Source of the DNA: JANSYL01 sp965229695
GTDB lineage: Bacteria > Pseudomonadota > Alphaproteobacteria > Rhodobacterales > Rhodobacteraceae
DNA length: 64,000 nucleotides
Direction of reading: 5' to 3'
Assembly: GCA_965229695.1 (NCBI GenBank)
Contig: OZ245921.1
Location: 2,666,001 to 2,730,000, forward strand
Shown: one piece after another, positions 54,422 through 63,392 of the stretch
Numbering within the stretch: the first letter of the stretch is position 1
Layout: the number at the start of each line of letters is the position of its first letter
Position numbers and translations under genes: made by a program
Notes under the pieces: model-generated
What the model was told of the DNA's origin: nothing
The model's input: only the letters and a program-made list of their open reading frames with translations
Database searches by the model: none

Positions 54422-54874
54422 ATGGCAGATAGAATACAGCATATCATTGACGAAATCGAAATTCGGCGCGTTGTCGAGGGCTACATGTATGCTGTCGACA
54501 GCAACGACTATGACGGGATCGCGGCATGCTTCACCGAAGATGCAGCTCTCACATATGCGATGGATCCGTTTCATTTCGTCGGCGGGAAAGCCGTCGCTGA
54601 CTGGATGCGCGCGTTCGATGCGATCCCCACAACCCACTCGATCGCCAATTGTCGGATCGTCATTAACGGCGATACGGCATTTTCTGACATGTTTGCCACG
54701 GCGGTAATCGTGCTCGGCGCGTCGGGGTCAGGCTCGATCCAAACAGTCGGGGTCCGCTACACCGACAATCTAGTGCTAACGACTTCGGGTTGGAAAATCT
54801 CGGCGCGCAAACATGCGATCAATTGGCAGATTAACAATGAAGCGGTGCCCGTCGGGCTCGACATCGAAAACTGA
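54422..54874 (+). CDS. SnoaL-like (NTF2-fold) protein
   Basis: The 150-residue protein has the SnoaL_4/NTF2-like pattern IEIRRVVEGYMYAVDSNDYD, then GIAACFTEDAALTYAM and a C-terminal WKISARKHAINWQ strand. Members act as isomerases, hydratases or dehydratases or are non-catalytic. It follows the SDR gene by 134 bp with an AAGGTAGGAAC ribosome site, so it may act on a related compound. Confidence 0.78.
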   Translation: MADRIQHIIDEIEIRRVVEGYMYAVDSNDYDGIAACFTEDAALTYAMDPFHFVGGKAVADWMRAFDAIPTTHSIANCRIVINGDTAFSDMFATAVIVLGASGSGSIQTVGVRYTDNLVLTTSGWKISARKHAINWQINNEAVPVGLDIEN

Positions 54875-55242
54875 TGCCGTGTCGCTGAGTTCGCCGGGTC
54901 TCTAACCTGTGTCGAGCTGAAGGATATTTGGTAAATACCGGATGCTTTTTTCGCAAGCTTAAGTGGCAACAGCCGAAGAAATCTTCTTTTGGCCTGCCCT
55001 GTAAGACAGACGCAGCATCGCATGTGGCTGCAATCTCGAGAAGTTCGAGATTGGACGGCGCCCAACTACCGCTCGACAGCGCCCGCGAAGGCTGCAAAGG
55101 ATATCCAAATGCAGAGATTGACAACCGTCCGCCTTGAACAGCCAATCGTGAACCCATTCTGACAGGTTCGGTCCTGCGCACGAGCGTCGATGACAAAGCG
55201 TATTGACGATTTCGATCCTGAATAACTTCACAAGGTTGGCCT
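54875..55242. other. Island intergenic gap without a recognised gene
   Basis: This 368-bp stretch between the SnoaL-like and VOC genes contains only short frames without motifs on either strand. I see no terminator with a T-run or tRNA here. Confidence 0.5.
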
Positions 55243-55617
55243 ATGAGATTTCTGAATCCGCTTCCGTTTGTTGGCGATATCGAGAAATCAAAAAGCTTTT
55301 ACTCAGGTATCCTTGGTCTCTCGGTCGCCCACGACCACGGAAGTTTTGTTCAGTTCGAGAACGGGTTTGCGATACACGATGGAAAGTCGCTGTTCAAAAC
55401 CGTCTTCGCTCAAGATGATACCGTCGCTACCCCTTATGGGCGTGGCAACCTGGTTCTCTATTTTGAGGACCCAGAGTTAGATGCTGCATTCGGTCGAATA
55501 GCTCCGCATGTGTCGCTTATACACGAGATAAGGCAAGAGCCTTGGGGTCAGCGTGTTTTTCGCTTCTTTGACCCCGATCAGCACATCGTGGAGATTGGCG
55601 AGGCGACAAAAAGATAA
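55243..55617 (+). CDS. VOC (glyoxalase-like) protein
   Basis: The 124-residue protein has the VOC fold pattern FLNPLPFVGDIEKSKSFYSG at the start, HDHGSFVQFENGFAIHDG in the middle, and RVFRFFDPDQHIVEIGE at the end, with possible metal ligands His and Glu in the last strand. An AAGG site lies upstream. Base use is more AT-rich than the flanking core genes. Function undefined. Confidence 0.8.
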   Translation: MRFLNPLPFVGDIEKSKSFYSGILGLSVAHDHGSFVQFENGFAIHDGKSLFKTVFAQDDTVATPYGRGNLVLYFEDPELDAAFGRIAPHVSLIHEIRQEPWGQRVFRFFDPDQHIVEIGEATKR

Positions 55618-55830
55618 CCGCCATTCGCTCGATGTGAGCAAGCGCCAGCTTAGTATCCGATTGCCGCCGCTGGGAACCTGCGTATGTGGCGAGTACTACA
55701 AGCCATCGTTTGCTGCACCGCTTCCAATTGTGTGCCGGTGATACTTAGAGCAGACGACGAGAACTCCGCTCGCTGAAGGTCATTATGGCGCGTGGTATGC
55801 GTGCAGCGGAATTCCCACAGAATGTGCCGC

Positions 55831-56784
55831 TTAAGTGACAACCAACCGAAACCCCATATGCGACGTTGAGCTTTCTGCGGTTGCGCCCGTTCGCGCCGCG
55901 ATGCGGTAGCGGTAGCAATAAGATTTATGGCACAAGAAAGACCCGCCCTTGAGGAGCCGGAGGGTCCCTCCGTCGGTTGACTCGTCGGCTTGGAGGCCAT
56001 TGGTTGACGGCCGCCGGTGAAACCGGTCGAAACACCATTCCCAGACATTGCCGGACATTTGATGGAGTCCAAAGTGGTTCGCGTCAAACGCATCGACCGG
56101 TGCTGTCCCGCGATAACCGTCGCGACCGGTATCTTCATGGGGAAATGGTCCCTGCCAGATATTGCAGAGGGGCGCGTCATCGGTCGGTTCTTTGTGCCCC
56201 CACGGATACTTCGCATCCGCCAAAGCCCCACGGGCGGCATGTTCCCATTCGGCTTCGCTGGCCAGCCGTCCCCCCGCCCAGGCAGCAAATGCCATCGCGT
56301 CATTCCATGAGATATGAACCACCGGATGATCCTCAAGCCCGTGAAAACCCGAATGCGGCCCGAACGGGTGGCACCAATCGGCACCTTTAACCTTACACCA
56401 CCAGGGCGCTGCGGCGACACGCTGGTATGACCCCTCCGGGTCAGTGAAGTTCCAGAACACGAGCGACCAACCAAAGCGTTCGGCCTCGGTTATGTAGTCA
56501 GTTGCAGCAACAAATTCGGCAAACCAGCGGTTGGTGACGCAATAGGGATCCATTCGGAAGGGGGAAAGCTGCGTCGGGCGGCGCGGGGCCTCTCCGTCCT
56601 GTGGGATCACCGCCCGGTCGATACCAATGTGGCTTTCGCCGCCGGGAACCTCGACGGCGCGCTTTGTCCAGGACCGATCGCTCGCTCGCGCCGAGAGAAG
56701 TTCCTGCAACGATGGAGATTGCGGACGCCCGAGATTCGGTGCGCAGCAGGGCGATACCGAGCTGTCGACGTCGAGTATGGCCAT
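55831..56784 (-). CDS. Formylglycine-generating enzyme (sulfatase activator)
   Basis: The 317-residue protein has the FGE-sulfatase fold: MDPYCVTNRWFAEFVAATDY, ASEAEWEHAARGAL near 175, GNVWEWCFDRFH near 250, and the active region LLKGGSFLCHKSYCYRYR with both catalytic Cys (SFLCHKSYC), as in human SUMF1. It oxidises the Cys in the CxPxR motif of sulfatases to formylglycine, using copper and oxygen. It directly follows the sulfatase gene (one-base overlap), a clear enzyme-substrate pair. Confidence 0.92.
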   Translation of the reverse strand: MAILDVDSSVSPCCAPNLGRPQSPSLQELLSARASDRSWTKRAVEVPGGESHIGIDRAVIPQDGEAPRRPTQLSPFRMDPYCVTNRWFAEFVAATDYITEAERFGWSLVFWNFTDPEGSYQRVAAAPWWCKVKGADWCHPFGPHSGFHGLEDHPVVHISWNDAMAFAAWAGGRLASEAEWEHAARGALADAKYPWGHKEPTDDAPLCNIWQGPFPHEDTGRDGYRGTAPVDAFDANHFGLHQMSGNVWEWCFDRFHRRPSTNGLQADESTDGGTLRLLKGGSFLCHKSYCYRYRIAARTGATAESSTSHMGFRLVVT

Positions 56785-58244
56785 CAGCGATGCGCAGCCA
56801 TTCGGTCGCGGGTATGGTAGTTACTCTGGATCAGCCATTCGAGCAGGCGGTCTTTCATGTCGGATTTCACATCGGCATGTCCCGCGTCGTCCCAAAGGTT
56901 TTTGACCTCGTCAGGATCAGCTTCCAGGTCGAATAGCTGACCCTCGCTCGAGCCCATCAAATGCACAAGCTTGTATTTCTTGTCGCGCACCATGGTGATA
57001 AAATCAGCCCCCGTCAGGACCATATCACCGGCCTGTTCGCAATAGACAGTGTCGCGCGGTGTCCAATCGGATTGCTCCAATGCTGGCAGTAGGCTTCGTG
57101 CCTCGACCTCGGCCTGCGTTTCTACGCCTGCCAGATCCAAGATTGTGGGACCAAGATCGAAAAGCTGCACCAGCCCGTCCTCGGTGCGTCCGCCCTTGAA
57201 CCGCCCCGGTGCCCAGATGATCATCGGCACCTTTGTCACGACATCATACATGCACCATTTCTGACTGATGCCGTGATCGCCGAGACAATCGCCATGGTCC
57301 GAGGTGAAGATCACCACGGTGTCGTCGTACCCGTTTCGATCGAGCGCATGCATGATCTTACCGACACAATCGTCGATCATGGTGACATTGGCATAATAGT
57401 AGGCGCGCATCCGATGTTCATCTTCTGCGGTCCGATCCGGGTTCCATAGAACCGAGTCATGGTCGACCAGGGCATCATGGCGACGCTTGCCTTCCAGGTA
57501 GGAAGGTTGACCTGCCAAATCATCCTCCCTCACGTCAGGAACGGGAACGTCTTCGCGGCCTAGATACATTTCGGCATATCTTGGGCTTGGGTCATAGGGC
57601 GGGTGTGGCCCCGGAAAACCGATCTGCAAAAACAACGGCTCCGCCTTCGGTTTCGTGTCCAACCACCAAGTTGCGAAGCGACCGGTAAATACGTCCGAGT
57701 GCAACTCTTCCGGCAGGTCCCATTCGAACGCGCCAAGGCGGTGATCGTAGTCATCGCGTTTCCGGTATTGCTCGCGCTGCTGCTTTACCAAACCACGGGC
57801 GGCCAGCGCCTTGTCCCACTCGTCGAAGTACCACCGGCCTTGAAGGTAGCGGTCCTTGTTCTCGACATTATAGCGCTCGGCAAACCCGGCATTCGCCGTG
57901 AACGGGTTTGTGTGCATCTTTCCGACATTGACGCAGGTATAGCCTGACGCCGCCAAATCCTCGACCCAGGTGCGCGACCAATCCTGCTCATTTTCCATCA
58001 CGCCGGTGACATGCGGGTAGTAACCGGTGAAGAGGCTCGCCCGGCTTGGCACGCAACTTGCTGCGGTGACGTGACAGTCCGAAAACGAGACGCCTTCTTT
58101 GGCCAGCCGGTCAAGGTTTGGGGTGCGCATATGCGGATGCCCATGTGCCGCGATGGTATCGAAGCGTTGTTGGTCAGTTATGATAAGAACGATGTTCGGT
58201 CGCCCGCCGGTGTCACCTTTTGGCGTTCTTGTCTCTTTACCCAT
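56784..58244 (-). CDS. Type I sulfatase
   Basis: The 486-residue protein has the sulfatase N-terminal motif NIVLIITDQQRFDTIAAHG with metal-binding Asp, the activation site Cys-Val-Pro-Ser-Arg (SCVPSRASLFTG, Cys ~63), and the metal motif FTSDHGDCLGDHG near 315. The Cys form needs the FGE encoded next. No signal peptide is seen, so it may act in the cytoplasm on an imported sulfate ester. It is divergent from the GntR gene, with operator-like sites between. Substrate unknown. Confidence 0.93.
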   Translation of the reverse strand: MGKETRTPKGDTGGRPNIVLIITDQQRFDTIAAHGHPHMRTPNLDRLAKEGVSFSDCHVTAASCVPSRASLFTGYYPHVTGVMENEQDWSRTWVEDLAASGYTCVNVGKMHTNPFTANAGFAERYNVENKDRYLQGRWYFDEWDKALAARGLVKQQREQYRKRDDYDHRLGAFEWDLPEELHSDVFTGRFATWWLDTKPKAEPLFLQIGFPGPHPPYDPSPRYAEMYLGREDVPVPDVREDDLAGQPSYLEGKRRHDALVDHDSVLWNPDRTAEDEHRMRAYYYANVTMIDDCVGKIMHALDRNGYDDTVVIFTSDHGDCLGDHGISQKWCMYDVVTKVPMIIWAPGRFKGGRTEDGLVQLFDLGPTILDLAGVETQAEVEARSLLPALEQSDWTPRDTVYCEQAGDMVLTGADFITMVRDKKYKLVHLMGSSEGQLFDLEADPDEVKNLWDDAGHADVKSDMKDRLLEWLIQSNYHTRDRMAAHR

Positions 58245-58283
58245 CCATTAATCCACCAGCTATCTGTCGCCGAGGTTACAGTA

Positions 58284-58375
58284 AATTGGTAGGTCCAATT
58301 TTTCAAGATATGAATTTTGGCCAGGTCAAATCACTAGCGGCATGTACTTAGACGTCTATTTTGGCTAGACCAGTT
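58284..58375. promoter_or_regulatory. Three TTGG-N5-CCAA-type operator sites, sulfatase/GntR intergenic
   Basis: Site A at 58284-58300 is a perfect palindrome (AATTGG-TAGGT-CCAATT). Site B at 58317-58329 is TTGG-CCAGG-TCAA. Site C at 58361-58373 is TTGG-CTAGA-CCAG. All have the same 5-base centre. They lie between the divergent sulfatase and GntR starts and fit an FCD-type GntR operator family. Confidence 0.65.
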
Positions 58376-58406
58376 TGAACTGTCATCGCATATCGGGATC
58401 GAGACT

Positions 58407-59084
58407 TTGGCCACCAAGGTTTACCAACGGGTCGCTGCCCAGATCGAAGAAGAAATACTCAGCGGCAAACTGAAGCCTATGAGTCGGCTCCCTTCGGAAC
58501 GGGAATTGTCAGTGACGTTCGAAGTCAGCCGCACCACCGTCCGCGAAGCGCTGTTGGCGCTGGAAGCGGCCAAGCGGATTCGCATCAAGGATCGCTCTGG
58601 TGCATATGTATTACCGCAGCCGGGTGGTGCGATGTCCGTGCTTTCGGATATCGAGCGGACCCCAGGCCCGCATGAAGTCTTGCAACTACGCCGCTTGATC
58701 GAAGGTGAGGCTTGCTTCCTTGTCGCCTTAAATGGATCTGCGAAATCCATCGAGGCGATTATCGCCGCCAACCTGGCCAATGCAGATGTGCCGCCGGACG
58801 ACACGCCAGAGTTTCACGCCGCCACCCGCTCCTTTCACATGGCAATTGCCGAAGGCTCTGAGAACAGCCTGTTTGTTGAGCTTCTCGAATACCTCTGGGA
58901 ACAGAAAAGCGGCCCCTTGTGGGAGAACTGGTATGCTGGAACCAAGTCGCGCCAAAACCGCATCACGGTGATCGCAAACAACCAATCGATCACCGACGCC
59001 ATCGTCGCTCGGCGGCCCCAGGCTGCGCGGACAGCGATGCAACACCATATCGACTGGATGATCGGACGGTTCCTAAGCTACTGA
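58407..59084 (+). CDS. GntR-family regulator, FCD (FadR) type
   Basis: The 225-residue protein uses TTG as start (MATKVYQRVAAQIEEEILSG) and has a winged helix (PSERELSVTFEVSRTTVREA) plus an FCD domain (LRRLIEGEACFLVALNG; FHMAIAEGSENSLFVEL). Repeated operator-like sites flank the gene on both sides, so it probably represses its own gene, the divergent sulfatase/FGE pair and the downstream ThDP operon. Sugar acids or keto acids are common effectors in this family. Confidence 0.9.
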   Translation: MATKVYQRVAAQIEEEILSGKLKPMSRLPSERELSVTFEVSRTTVREALLALEAAKRIRIKDRSGAYVLPQPGGAMSVLSDIERTPGPHEVLQLRRLIEGEACFLVALNGSAKSIEAIIAANLANADVPPDDTPEFHAATRSFHMAIAEGSENSLFVELLEYLWEQKSGPLWENWYAGTKSRQNRITVIANNQSITDAIVARRPQAARTAMQHHIDWMIGRFLSY

Positions 59085-59110
59085 CCGGTCCAAAATGCAC
59101 TTCTTGGTTT

Positions 59111-59127
59111 TTTGGCTGGACCAATTT
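59111..59127. promoter_or_regulatory. Fourth TTGG-N5-CCAA operator, before the ThDP enzyme gene
   Basis: TTGG-CTGGA-CCAA (59113-59125) matches the sites upstream of the GntR gene, with a nearly identical half-site and the same spacing. It lies about 95 bp before the ThDP enzyme start, as expected for co-regulation by the GntR protein. Confidence 0.65.
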
Positions 59128-59220
59128 AGGAGATTGGACTAGGACGGTGTGCAATTGACCCGGAACTGCCCCTTACGCGGTCCCGGTCTGCCACGGCTTC
59201 TGCCAGAAGGACCAAACCCT

Positions 59221-60888
59221 ATGCCCCCGACCGGAGCCCATATCTTAGCCGATGTGATTGAACACCAAGAACAGCTCGACTGCGTGTTCTTTGTGGATGC
59301 GGTGCTGCGGCACACGCTGATCCAGTTAGAAGAGCGAGGCATCATCCGCGTTCTCGCTCATAGCGAAAAGGCTGCGGCCTATATGGCCGACGGCTATGCA
59401 CGGGTTAGCGGCAAAACCGGGGTTTGCATGGCCCAAGCAGTGGGGGCCGCGAACCTCGCGGCGGGTTTGCAGGACGGTTACCTTGACCGCGTGCCGCTGC
59501 TTGCGATCACCGGGCGAAAAGCAGACACGCATCAGCATCGCAACGCGTACCAAGAAGTGCGCCACGCGCCAATGTTTGAAGCGGTGACAAAATTCACTGG
59601 TGAGGTGCGGACGGTTGAAGAACTGCCGCGTTTGCTTGGCCACGCGTTGCGCGCCACAAAGACCGGTACGCGCCGTCCCGCGCATTTGGACCTTGACGGG
59701 CTAAAGGGCGACCGGGTGGAAGAAGTTGCCTATTCGGGTGATCCAGCCCACTTGGCCTTTCCAGGCTCGGGCAGCTCCAGGCTGACGGAGCCCGACCCCG
59801 CCAGCCTGAATGCGGCCGCCGCACATTTGGCCGCCGCCAAACGCCCGATGTTGGTCTGCGGGGTGACCAGCCTCTATGAAAACGCAACCCAAGGCATCAA
59901 GGCCTTGGCGGAACGTGGCCGCATCCCCGTTGCCACCTCGGTTGGCGGGCGGTCGGTGATCGAGACCAGCCACCCAAACCATTTTGGCGTCGTTGGCACC
60001 TATTCCGCGCCTTACGCCAATGCGCTGCTCGCCCAGGCCGATCTGGTGATTTATGTCGGCTGTCACATGGGGGATCAGATCAGCTGCGACTGGACGATCC
60101 CCACGCCTGGCACACCAATCATTCAAATCGATGGAGATGCTTTGGAACTTGGGCGGACCTATCCCAATGTGATAGGCCTGGTCGGTGACCTGAACCAAAC
60201 CTGCCTCGCCCTAGCCGATGCCTGCCCCAACGCCACGGACGATAGCTGGTTAGAGCGTTGTACGGCGACGGCACAAGCATGGTTGGCGCGATCCGTCGCG
60301 GCAGCAAAAGACCAGATTGGCCTGATACCCGCCCCACTGCTGGCCCATGAACTTGGTCAGGCCCTGCCTAAAAACGGCGTGGTCGTCGCGGACACCGGGT
60401 TCTCGGCCACATGGACCGCGCAGTACACCGCGTTCGACAACCCTGGGCAGACCTACCTACGCGCTGCCGGTTCTCTAGGATGGGCCTTCCCGGCGGCGAT
60501 TGGCGCCCAGCTTGGCGCGGGCGAAAGGCCCGTGGTCTGTTTCACCGGAGACGGCGCGTTTTACTATCATATGGGCGAGTTAGAGACGATGCGCCGCTGG
60601 AACGTGCCACTCGTTACAGTGATCAATAACAACTCCGCCCTAGGTCAGGGCCTGCGCAGCGTGAAAAAGCTCTATCAAGATCGACCTGGCAACTTGGGTG
60701 ATCTTGTGGAGTTCCAGCAGACAAATTTTGCCGATCTAGCGCAGGTGTTTGGGATCAAAGCCTTTCGCGTTGAGAAGGCCGAAGACATCCGGCCAACAAT
60801 CGAAAAGGCGGTTGCGCTGCGCGAGCCGGTCGTTGTCGATGTGGTCACCGACCCCGACAGCAACCCTGAACCGGCTTGGATGCTCTGA
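59221..60888 (+). CDS. Thiamine-diphosphate-dependent enzyme (acetolactate synthase family)
   Basis: With start MPPTGAHILAD the protein has 555 residues. It has the three ThDP-family domains: catalytic Glu in AHSEKAAAYMADGYAR (~45), a central domain with ISCDWTIPTPGTPIIQIDGD, and the ThDP/Mg motif GDGAFYYHMGELETMRRW then INNNSALG. It resembles IlvB-like enzymes of sugar-acid or alpha-keto-acid breakdown rather than biosynthetic IlvB, since no small subunit is present. An upstream GTG extends the frame by 24 codons without support. It overlaps the next gene by one base. Confidence 0.88.
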   Translation: MPPTGAHILADVIEHQEQLDCVFFVDAVLRHTLIQLEERGIIRVLAHSEKAAAYMADGYARVSGKTGVCMAQAVGAANLAAGLQDGYLDRVPLLAITGRKADTHQHRNAYQEVRHAPMFEAVTKFTGEVRTVEELPRLLGHALRATKTGTRRPAHLDLDGLKGDRVEEVAYSGDPAHLAFPGSGSSRLTEPDPASLNAAAAHLAAAKRPMLVCGVTSLYENATQGIKALAERGRIPVATSVGGRSVIETSHPNHFGVVGTYSAPYANALLAQADLVIYVGCHMGDQISCDWTIPTPGTPIIQIDGDALELGRTYPNVIGLVGDLNQTCLALADACPNATDDSWLERCTATAQAWLARSVAAAKDQIGLIPAPLLAHELGQALPKNGVVVADTGFSATWTAQYTAFDNPGQTYLRAAGSLGWAFPAAIGAQLGAGERPVVCFTGDGAFYYHMGELETMRRWNVPLVTVINNNSALGQGLRSVKKLYQDRPGNLGDLVEFQQTNFADLAQVFGIKAFRVEKAEDIRPTIEKAVALREPVVVDVVTDPDSNPEPAWML

Positions 60889-61838
60889 TGGCTGCGTATT
60901 CCAACGTCGCCGTCATAGGTGCGGGTGTCATGGGCCATGCGATTGCACTGGTTCACGCCATCGGCGGCTGCAATGTGATATTGCAAGACCGGTCGCCTGA
61001 CGCGCTGTCCTGGGCCGAAGCACGCCTGCGAGATTTGATCCCGGAACTCGCCAGATTCGGCCTGATCTCACCGGATCAGGCTGACGTCGTCGCGGCACGG
61101 ATCGCCTATGAAAATGATTTGGCGGCGGCCATTGCCGATGCAGACTTGGTGGTCGAGGCTATCATCGAAGATGTCGCGGCCAAGCGCGCGCTTTATGCGG
61201 AGCTTGCCAGTCTGATGAACTCGCGGACGACGCTGGCCAGCAACACCTCTTTCCTTGATGTCTTTCCCCTTCTGCCCGAGGCGCTGAAACCACGCAGTCT
61301 CATCGTGCATTGGTACACGCCACCTTATCTGATTGATCTGGTCGACGTGGTGCCGGCGCCCGACAGCCCGGCTGAGATCACTGAGCAGATGGTCACCTTC
61401 CTTCGGGACCTGGGAAAGAAGCCGGTAAAGCTGAAGAAGTTCGTGCCCGGGTACATCGCCAACAATGTCCAGATGGCCATCGAGTCAGAGATCTTCCGCC
61501 TCTTGGATACCGGCGTCGCCGATGTGGCCGAAATCGACGACGCGGTGCGGTTCGGCTTGGCGCAACGGCTCTGCCTGATGGGCCAGTTCAAGAAGATCGA
61601 CTACACCGGACTCAAAGTCGTGCGCGACATCCATGCTGCTGGCATCTACGACCCGCCGAAGAAGCCAACCGGTACCAACACGTTGGATCAGTTGCTTGCA
61701 CAAGGCGCGTCCGGCCTTTTGGCCGGGAAGGGGTTTTACGATTACGGCGACGAACCCGCCGCAAGCTACCTCACCCGCCGCGACATAAGGCTTTTGCGCC
61801 TTAAATCGGCCTTGGCAGGCGACGATGACACGCTCTGA
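60888..61838 (+). CDS. 3-hydroxyacyl-CoA dehydrogenase family protein
   Basis: The 316-residue protein has an NAD-binding Rossmann start (VAVIGAGVMGHAIALVHAIG), an Asp for NAD (ILQDRSP), the SNTS segment of the family, and HWYTPPYLIDLVDVV in place of the usual HFFNPP loop. The C-terminal half is helical. Members include carnitine dehydrogenase and lambda-crystallin-like enzymes that oxidise 3-hydroxy acids. Here it probably oxidises a hydroxy acid from the sulfated compound. It overlaps dgoK by 14 bases. Confidence 0.85.
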   Translation: MAAYSNVAVIGAGVMGHAIALVHAIGGCNVILQDRSPDALSWAEARLRDLIPELARFGLISPDQADVVAARIAYENDLAAAIADADLVVEAIIEDVAAKRALYAELASLMNSRTTLASNTSFLDVFPLLPEALKPRSLIVHWYTPPYLIDLVDVVPAPDSPAEITEQMVTFLRDLGKKPVKLKKFVPGYIANNVQMAIESEIFRLLDTGVADVAEIDDAVRFGLAQRLCLMGQFKKIDYTGLKVVRDIHAAGIYDPPKKPTGTNTLDQLLAQGASGLLAGKGFYDYGDEPAASYLTRRDIRLLRLKSALAGDDDTL

Positions 61839-62748
61839 TACATCAGACTGGCCCATCGCCGTATTTGACTGGGGAACCACCAACCTACGCGTCCATGTGG
61901 TCGAGGCGAACGGAGAAATCCTCGCCACGCAATGCCACCGCGCTGGGATAAAGGCCCTGGCACCGCGAGACTTCCCGGCGACATTCGAGTTCATCAGCGC
62001 CGAGTTGCGGCAGCAGTTCGGCTGCAAATCCGCTCTGCTGGTAGGCATGGTGGGCAGCAATCTGGGTTGGCAAGAGGTAGCGATGCAGGTTGCTCCAGTC
62101 TCGCTCGCGGCGCTCGCTAGGAATCTTGAGCCAATAGCGAATTTCCAGATCCAAATTGTGCCCGGGATTTCAGGCACTTCGGCGGCGCACTTGCCAGATA
62201 TGATGCGTGGCGAGGAAACTCAGGTTTTCGGCGCTGCTGCATTGCTTGAATCGGATAGCCTCCACATTTGTCTACCGGGGACCCATACCAAATGGGTGCG
62301 GCTCAATTCGGGACAGGTGAGCCAGATAAGTAGTGCGATGACGGGTGAGCTATTCCAACTTTTGACCACACAAAGCATCTTGGCAAGCCAGATGAAAGGC
62401 GCCACCGCCGTCGAAGATTTGGCTGGGTTCGATGACGGCGTCGCGGCGTCGGCCAGCGGCGCAGGGATCAGTCAATTGGCGTTTTCCGTGCGACCGCGCG
62501 CCATTCTAGGTAGCAAACGCGATGCGACAAACGCGCTTTCTTACCTTTCCGGCGCATTGATCGGCGCAGAGATCCGAGAGATGGAGAAGCTGGCGGGAAT
62601 CACCGCGATCGCTCTGGTGGGGGATGCGGCCTTGACCCGCCTCTACGAGCGCGCGGCGCATCATATCGGAATCGATACCAATATGGTGGAAGGCGGCAAA
62701 GCGGTCGCAAAGGGGGCTGCGTTGATCCGGGCGGCTGCCCTGGCTTAG
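61825..62748 (+). CDS. dgoK: 2-dehydro-3-deoxygalactonokinase (KDGal kinase)
   Basis: The 307-residue protein has the DgoK pattern: VFDWGTTNLRVHVVEANGEI at the start, LLVGMVGSNLGWQEVAM near 72, CLPGTHTKWVRLNSGQ near 155, and EGGKAVAKGAALIRAA at the end. It phosphorylates 2-keto-3-deoxygalactonate in the De Ley-Doudoroff route. This suggests the sulfatase operon feeds a deoxy-keto sugar acid. The aldolase (DgoA) is not in the window. It is convergent with the isomerase gene. Confidence 0.88.
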   Translation: MTRSDTSDWPIAVFDWGTTNLRVHVVEANGEILATQCHRAGIKALAPRDFPATFEFISAELRQQFGCKSALLVGMVGSNLGWQEVAMQVAPVSLAALARNLEPIANFQIQIVPGISGTSAAHLPDMMRGEETQVFGAAALLESDSLHICLPGTHTKWVRLNSGQVSQISSAMTGELFQLLTTQSILASQMKGATAVEDLAGFDDGVAASASGAGISQLAFSVRPRAILGSKRDATNALSYLSGALIGAEIREMEKLAGITAIALVGDAALTRLYERAAHHIGIDTNMVEGGKAVAKGAALIRAAALA

Positions 62749-63389
62749 CCCGCCGGGTAGCCCAGGCGGTCCATGTGCCAGGCGCACATAGCGATCCGAT
62801 CCTGGCCGAAAAACGTCTCACCCTCGAAAACCAGCGTCGGCGTGCCCCAATGCCCTGCGCGCTTCAGGTCTTCGGCGTTTCGCGCGGCTTCTGCGTCGCA
62901 AGCATCAGCTTTGCTCTGAGCGCGACGAAAAATGCGTGCGGCTTGACCGGTGGCCGCCTCAAGCGCATTACAAAGCACATCTTCTTCCGACCAAGACACG
63001 GCACCGGAAAAGAGTGCCTGACTGAGCGCGCGATAGGCAACAAAACCTTGCTCCTCCTGGCACGCGGCGACCGCGAGGCGCGTCAGGGTGCGAATGTGGG
63101 GCTGCTTATCAGCCACTTCCGAGGTTTCGAGATTCTGAACGACCGGGTCGGGCTGCGGCCAAGCGAAGGGTATGCCCTGCATCTTGGCGACCCGTTCCGC
63201 GTCACGACGAAGGTAGCTCAATAGAGCCGGATTGGCAGTGTGGAAGAAATCCGGTTCACGCAAGGCGATGGGATAGACCGGCTTGAAGGCGAGTGTGACC
63301 CCGGGCCGTGCTGCCAATTCGGCCACGCGATCTGCGGCGAGGTAAGAATAGGGCGACCTGAGCGTGACAAAGAAATCTAGTGTAGTCAT
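62745..63389 (-). CDS. DsbA-type 2-hydroxychromene-2-carboxylate isomerase family protein
   Basis: The 214-residue protein is a kappa-class GST/DsbA-like thioredoxin-fold enzyme: FFVTLRSPYSYLAADRVAEL with the active Ser in SPYSYLA, then KPVYPIAL and a C-terminal HWGTPTLVFEGETFFGQDRI with the cis-Pro. HCCA isomerases work with glutathione in aromatic breakdown. Many relatives have unknown substrates. It follows the partial sulfatase gene by 3 bp and is co-transcribed with it. Confidence 0.86.
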   Translation of the reverse strand: MTTLDFFVTLRSPYSYLAADRVAELAARPGVTLAFKPVYPIALREPDFFHTANPALLSYLRRDAERVAKMQGIPFAWPQPDPVVQNLETSEVADKQPHIRTLTRLAVAACQEEQGFVAYRALSQALFSGAVSWSEEDVLCNALEAATGQAARIFRRAQSKADACDAEAARNAEDLKRAGHWGTPTLVFEGETFFGQDRIAMCAWHMDRLGYPAG

Positions 63390-63392
63390 GGT

